From Verrucomicrobiota bacterium (lineage in GTDB: Bacteria > Verrucomicrobiota > Verrucomicrobiia > Opitutales > Opitutaceae): a stretch of DNA of 7,828 nt. Below are positions 5,283 through 7,828 of this stretch, piece after piece (position 1 is the first letter of the stretch; every line of letters begins with the position of its first letter). The translations under genes were made by a program, and so were the position numbers. The notes beneath the pieces were generated by a model. It was not told the origin of the DNA. It was given only the letters and a program-made list of their open reading frames with translations, and did no database searches. The stretch lies in the NCBI GenBank assembly GCA_023433275.1, contig JAEZDN010000007.1, positions 1 to 7,828 on the forward strand, written 5' to 3'.

Positions 5283-7091
5283 ATGAATCCGGTCCCCCTC
5301 ATCCCCGACACCGCTCCCTTCTCGCCCGAGCAACGCGCCTGGCTCAATGGCTTCCTCGCCGGCGTCTTCTCCCGCGGAGCCCAGATCCCAGACCCCAATT
5401 CCCAGGCCCCATCGTCCGCGGCAGCCCTCGCGCCGCTGACGATCCTCTTCGGCTCCCAAACCGGCACCGCCGAAAACCTCGCCCGGAAAGTCGCCAAGGA
5501 AGCCGGCAAACGCGGCTTCGCGCCCACGGTCCTCGACATGGCCCAGGCCGACCTCGCGCGAGTCACCCAGGAGAAAAACCTCCTCGTCATCACCAGCACG
5601 TACGGCGACGGCGAACCGCCCGACAACGCCAAGACCCTCCACGCCGCCCTCAAGTCCGCATCCTCCGAAAATGGAGCCGGGGCGCCCTCGCCCCGGTTAT
5701 CCTCCCTCCGCTTCTCCGTCTGCGCCCTCGGCGACACCAATTACGCGCAATTTTGCCAATGCGGGAAGGAGCTCGACACCTGGCTCGAAAAACTCGGTGC
5801 CACCCGCGTCTCCCCGCGCACCGACTGCGACCTCGACTACGACACCCCCTTCACCCAGTGGCTCGACCAGGCGCTCGCGGCCCTCGCGGCAAACAACAAC
5901 GACCAGGGAACCAGCGCCACTTCCGGCCCTGCAGAATTCATAAGTCAGAAATCAGAGATCGTGGATTCCGACGCGGTCGCTTCGGCCTACTCCCGCAAAA
6001 ATCCATTCCCCGCGACCGTCCTCGCCGTCCGCAACCTCAACGGCCCGGGCTCCGCCAAGGAAGTCAACCACGTCGAATTCTCCCTCGAGGGCTCCGGCCT
6101 GAGCTACGAAGCCGGCGACGCGCTCGGCGTCGTCCCGCAAAACTGCCCCGCGCTCGTCTCCGACGTCCTCGCCGCCCTCGGCTGCGACGGCGAGGAAGCC
6201 GTCACCACGCCCGCCGGCGAACTCCCCCTCCGCCGCGCCCTCACCGAAATCTTCGATCTCAGCAAACCCACGCCGGAGTTGCTCGCCCTTGTAGGAGCCT
6301 GCTTGCAGGCGAGTTCGATCCCCGAACCTCTGTCTGGCACCCACGCTCCTGCCCCAACGCCCCACCACGTCATCGACGCCCTCCTCGCCGCGCCCACGAA
6401 ACCCTCCCCCGCCGAATTCGTCGCGAAGCTGAAGAAGATCCAACCCCGCCTCTACTCCATCTCGTCCTCCCCCAAGGCCCATCCCGGCCAGGTCCACCTC
6501 ACCGTCGGCGCCGTGCGCTACGACAAGGACGGACGTCCCCGCAAGGGCGTGTGCTCCACCTTCCTCGCCGAGCGCGCCCTCGCCGCCGGCAAGGTCGGCG
6601 TCTACGTCCATTCGAACAAGTCCTTCCGCCCGCCCGCGAACGGCGATCTGCCCATGATCATGGTCGGCCCCGGCACCGGCATCGCTCCGTTCCGCGCTTT
6701 CCTCGAGGAGCGCCGCGCTTCGGGAGCGAAGGGCAGAAACTGGCTCTTCTTCGGCGACCAAAAAGCCGCCGCCGATTTCCTCTACCGCGAGGAACTCCTC
6801 GGCCTCCAGGAGTCCGGCCTGCTTACGCGCCTCGACCTCGCGTTCTCCCGCGACCAGGCCGAGAAAATCTACGTCCAGCATCGCATGCTGGAAAACGCCG
6901 CCGAGCTCTACGCCTGGCTTGAGGCGGGCGCCCACTTCTACGTCTGCGGCGACGCCTCCCGCATGGCCAGGGACGTCGACCTCGCCCTCCACCAGGTCAT
7001 CGAGAAAGCCGGCAACAAGACGTCCGCCGAAGCCGCCGCCTACGTCGAGACCCTCAAATCCACCAAACGCTACGCCCGCGACGTTTACTGA
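5283..7091 (+). CDS. CysJ-like NADPH diflavin reductase, likely NirA partner
   Basis: A 602-aa cytoplasmic flavoprotein, close to the 599 aa of E. coli CysJ, passing electrons from NADPH through FAD and FMN. The FMN domain (about 55-200) shows SQTGTAE (58-64), TYGDGEPPDN (106-115) and LGDTNYAQFC (149-158). The FAD domain shows NHVEFSLEGSGL, YEAGDALGVVPQN, RLYSISSS (389-396) and GVCSTFLAE. The NADPH part shows GPGTGIAPF (462-470), SRDQAEKIYVQ (522-532, the phosphate-binding Ser/Arg/Lys/Tyr set of NADPH enzymes), VCGDASRMA and a C-terminal Tyr as in CysJ. All cofactor motifs are intact. Its place behind nirA suggests it serves nitrite rather than sulfite reduction, although its family is that of sulfite reductase flavoproteins. 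Residues 11-32 match the same residues of NirA. Four repeat-derived in-frame segments lie in the N-terminal linker, an FMN-domain loop, the FMN-FAD linker and the connecting domain. Confidence 0.92.
   Translation: MNPVPLIPDTAPFSPEQRAWLNGFLAGVFSRGAQIPDPNSQAPSSAAALAPLTILFGSQTGTAENLARKVAKEAGKRGFAPTVLDMAQADLARVTQEKNLLVITSTYGDGEPPDNAKTLHAALKSASSENGAGAPSPRLSSLRFSVCALGDTNYAQFCQCGKELDTWLEKLGATRVSPRTDCDLDYDTPFTQWLDQALAALAANNNDQGTSATSGPAEFISQKSEIVDSDAVASAYSRKNPFPATVLAVRNLNGPGSAKEVNHVEFSLEGSGLSYEAGDALGVVPQNCPALVSDVLAALGCDGEEAVTTPAGELPLRRALTEIFDLSKPTPELLALVGACLQASSIPEPLSGTHAPAPTPHHVIDALLAAPTKPSPAEFVAKLKKIQPRLYSISSSPKAHPGQVHLTVGAVRYDKDGRPRKGVCSTFLAERALAAGKVGVYVHSNKSFRPPANGDLPMIMVGPGTGIAPFRAFLEERRASGAKGRNWLFFGDQKAAADFLYREELLGLQESGLLTRLDLAFSRDQAEKIYVQHRMLENAAELYAWLEAGAHFYVCGDASRMARDVDLALHQVIEKAGNKTSAEAAAYVETLKSTKRYARDVY
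5380..5411. repeat. CCCARRY heptad repeat inside the CysJ-like gene
   Basis: Consecutive 7-base units CCCAGAT, CCCAGAC, CCCAATT and CCCAGGC, then a partial CCCA, fill this stretch. They encode a Pro/Gln/Asn-rich linker (IPDPNSQAP) between the shared N-terminal motif and the FMN domain. Confidence 0.6.
5675..5698. repeat. In-frame hairpin repeat inside the FMN domain
   Basis: CCGGGGCG (5677-5684) pairs with CGCCCCGG (5689-5696) around a CCCT loop; one G-U and one A-T pair extend the stem. It is the sister of 3549-3568, with a compensatory change in the stem. It encodes GAPSPR in a loop before the LGDTNYAQFC motif, where other flavodoxin-type domains are shorter as far as I recall. Confidence 0.65.
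5935..5962. repeat. Degenerate AAATCAG heptad repeat in the FMN-FAD linker
   Basis: Units AATTCAT, AAGTCAG, AAATCAG and AGATCGT have a 7-base period, with 5, 6, 7 and 4 matches to AAATCAG. The stretch is AT-rich against a GC-rich gene and encodes EFISQKSEIV between the FMN and FAD domains. The last unit is weak. Confidence 0.45.
6290..6312. repeat. REP-like palindrome, in-frame copy inside the CysJ-like gene
   Basis: GCCTGC (6297-6302) and GCAGGC (6305-6310) flank a TT loop, with TGTAGGA before and GA after. It matches 3318-3340 at 22 of 23 bases. The TAG that stops the kinase gene is read here in another frame as part of Val-Gly, giving the segment LVGACLQAS. A second small inverted repeat, GTTCG (6313-6317) and CGAAC (6323-6327), follows directly. 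The insertion sits in the connecting domain between the FAD halves. Confidence 0.8.
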
Positions 7092-7112
7092 GTGTGAACC
7101 CCTTTCAATCCA

Positions 7113-7180
7113 CCTCACGCCAAGGACGCAAAGTGCCCAAAGGATCGCGCCTCGCCGACCTTTGCGCCCTCTGCGCGAGG
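7113..7180. repeat. Intergenic palindromic element after the CysJ-like gene, copy 2
   Basis: The arms 7113-7133 and 7160-7180 pair at 17 of 21 positions, including ACGCAAAG-type and CCTC/GAGG blocks. This is the relative of 5207-5275. Its GAGG (7177-7180) lies 19 bases before the next start, too far to act as a ribosome binding site, unlike in copy 1. It could act as a processing or stability hairpin between the reductase and Fe-S genes. Confidence 0.75.
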
Positions 7181-7199
7181 CCCTGAATTCCCGCTGCCG

Positions 7200-7828
7200 A
7201 TGGTAGGTCCGCGCAAACAGCCCGAACTTCTCTCCCTCGTCGAGGAACTCCTCGCCGAGCAGAACCGCCTGCAAACCCCCGTCGCCCGCGCCAGCATCGC
7301 CCACGACCAATATTCTTCCGGCCTCCAGCATTCCGCCCTCAGCGTTCAGCTCATTCCCCTGACCGCCCCCGGCCCCAACGAACAATACGCCTTCGAGGTC
7401 GACCTCGACGCCTGCACCGGGTGCAAGGCCTGCGTCGTCGCCTGCCATTCCCTCAACGGCCTCGACGACACCGAGGCCTGGCGCGATGTCGGCTTCATCA
7501 CCGGCGGCTCGCGCGCGGCGCCCTACCAGCAGACCGTCACCACCGCCTGCCATCACTGCGCCGATCCCGCCTGCCTCAACGGCTGCCCCGTCCTCGCCTA
7601 CGAGAAGGATCCCGTCACCGGCATCGTCCGCCACCTCGATGACCAGTGCATCGGCTGCCAGTATTGCATTCTGAAATGTCCCTACGACGTGCCGAAATAC
7701 AACGACCGCCTCGGCATCGTGCGGAAATGCGACATGTGCCACCAGCGCCTCGGCGCCGGCGAGGCCCCCGCCTGCGCCCAAGCCTGCCCCACCCACGCCA
7801 TCAAGATCGTCACCATTCTCCTTGATGG
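7200..7828 (+). CDS. DmsB-like four-cluster 4Fe-4S electron-transfer protein (3'-truncated)
   Basis: The gene runs off the window; 209 codons plus two bases are visible. It belongs to the DmsB/NrfC/PhsB group of polyferredoxins that carry electrons to or from molybdopterin enzymes. All sixteen cluster cysteines are present in four sets: C72/75/78/82, C117/120/125/129, C150/153/156/160 and C177/180/192/196. Typical segments are ACTGCKACVVACHSLNG, CHHCADPACLNGCPV, CIGCQYCILKCPYDVP and KCDMC. About 65 residues precede the first cluster, more than in E. coli DmsB, with no export signal seen, so a cytoplasmic location is likely. ATG 7200 is the first in-frame ATG after the palindromic element; no Shine-Dalgarno is visible. 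In this operon it probably serves an assimilatory nitrate reductase encoded further on. Related proteins may be fused to a DmsC-type membrane anchor; the visible part cannot show that. Confidence 0.9.
   Translation, partial: MVGPRKQPELLSLVEELLAEQNRLQTPVARASIAHDQYSSGLQHSALSVQLIPLTAPGPNEQYAFEVDLDACTGCKACVVACHSLNGLDDTEAWRDVGFITGGSRAAPYQQTVTTACHHCADPACLNGCPVLAYEKDPVTGIVRHLDDQCIGCQYCILKCPYDVPKYNDRLGIVRKCDMCHQRLGAGEAPACAQACPTHAIKIVTILLD

Noticed and set aside
6312..6328. GTTCGATCCC resembling a tRNA T-loop
   Set aside because: No acceptor, D or anticodon arms surround it, and it lies within the reductase reading frame.
3407..7091. Assimilatory sulfite reductase (CysIJ) instead of nitrite reductase
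   Set aside because: The hemoprotein has NirA-type segments, and the neighbours are a nitrate transporter and a molybdoenzyme Fe-S subunit with no sulfur genes. Some sulfite activity cannot be excluded.
5952..7796. Very long open frame on the - strand opposite the CysJ-like and Fe-S genes
   Set aside because: It has low-complexity Gly/Ala/Val composition and crosses two well-supported genes and an intergenic palindrome.

Overview
The window is a high-GC, C-rich stretch of a bacterial genome. It carries the front part of a nitrate and nitrite assimilation operon, with every gene on the + strand. The gene order is nitrate transporter, PP2C phosphatase-kinase fusion, siroheme nitrite reductase, CysJ-like diflavin reductase, then a DmsB-like 4Fe-4S protein cut by the window end. 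This order, the scarcity of Shine-Dalgarno sequences and the repeat types recall Verrucomicrobiota, especially Opitutaceae-like genomes. That placement is from memory of gene layouts, not from a search.

Layout: positions 1-345 are non-coding and hold two copies of a 45-bp direct repeat. Positions 346-503 form an AT-richer leader with an inverted repeat, a sigma-54-like promoter match and a hairpin followed by five T. Next come narK (504-1709), the phosphatase-kinase (1712-3322), nirA (3407-5206), the CysJ-like gene (5283-7091) and the Fe-S gene (7200 to the end, 209 codons visible). The gaps between the last four genes hold palindromic repeats. One repeat supplies the kinase stop codon, and another ends in the likely ribosome binding site of the CysJ-like gene.

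How the genes fit together: NarK would import nitrate. A molybdenum nitrate reductase, expected just downstream, would receive electrons through the four-cluster Fe-S protein. NirA would reduce nitrite to ammonium at a siroheme/4Fe-4S centre. The CysJ-like protein would feed NirA with electrons from NADPH, replacing ferredoxin and mimicking the sulfite reductase holoenzyme. NirA and the CysJ-like protein begin with the same roughly 22-residue motif at the same residue numbers, which suggests shared assembly. The membrane-anchored phosphatase-kinase may regulate transport or reduction.

Most unusual is the number of short repeats lying in frame inside nirA and the CysJ-like gene. There are three heptanucleotide tandem repeats, a pair of hairpin repeats with a compensatory base-pair change, a CCCGGCC/GGCCGGG palindrome and a REP-like palindrome. 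All are translated, and all fall in apparent linkers or loops, reminiscent of Rickettsia palindromic elements.
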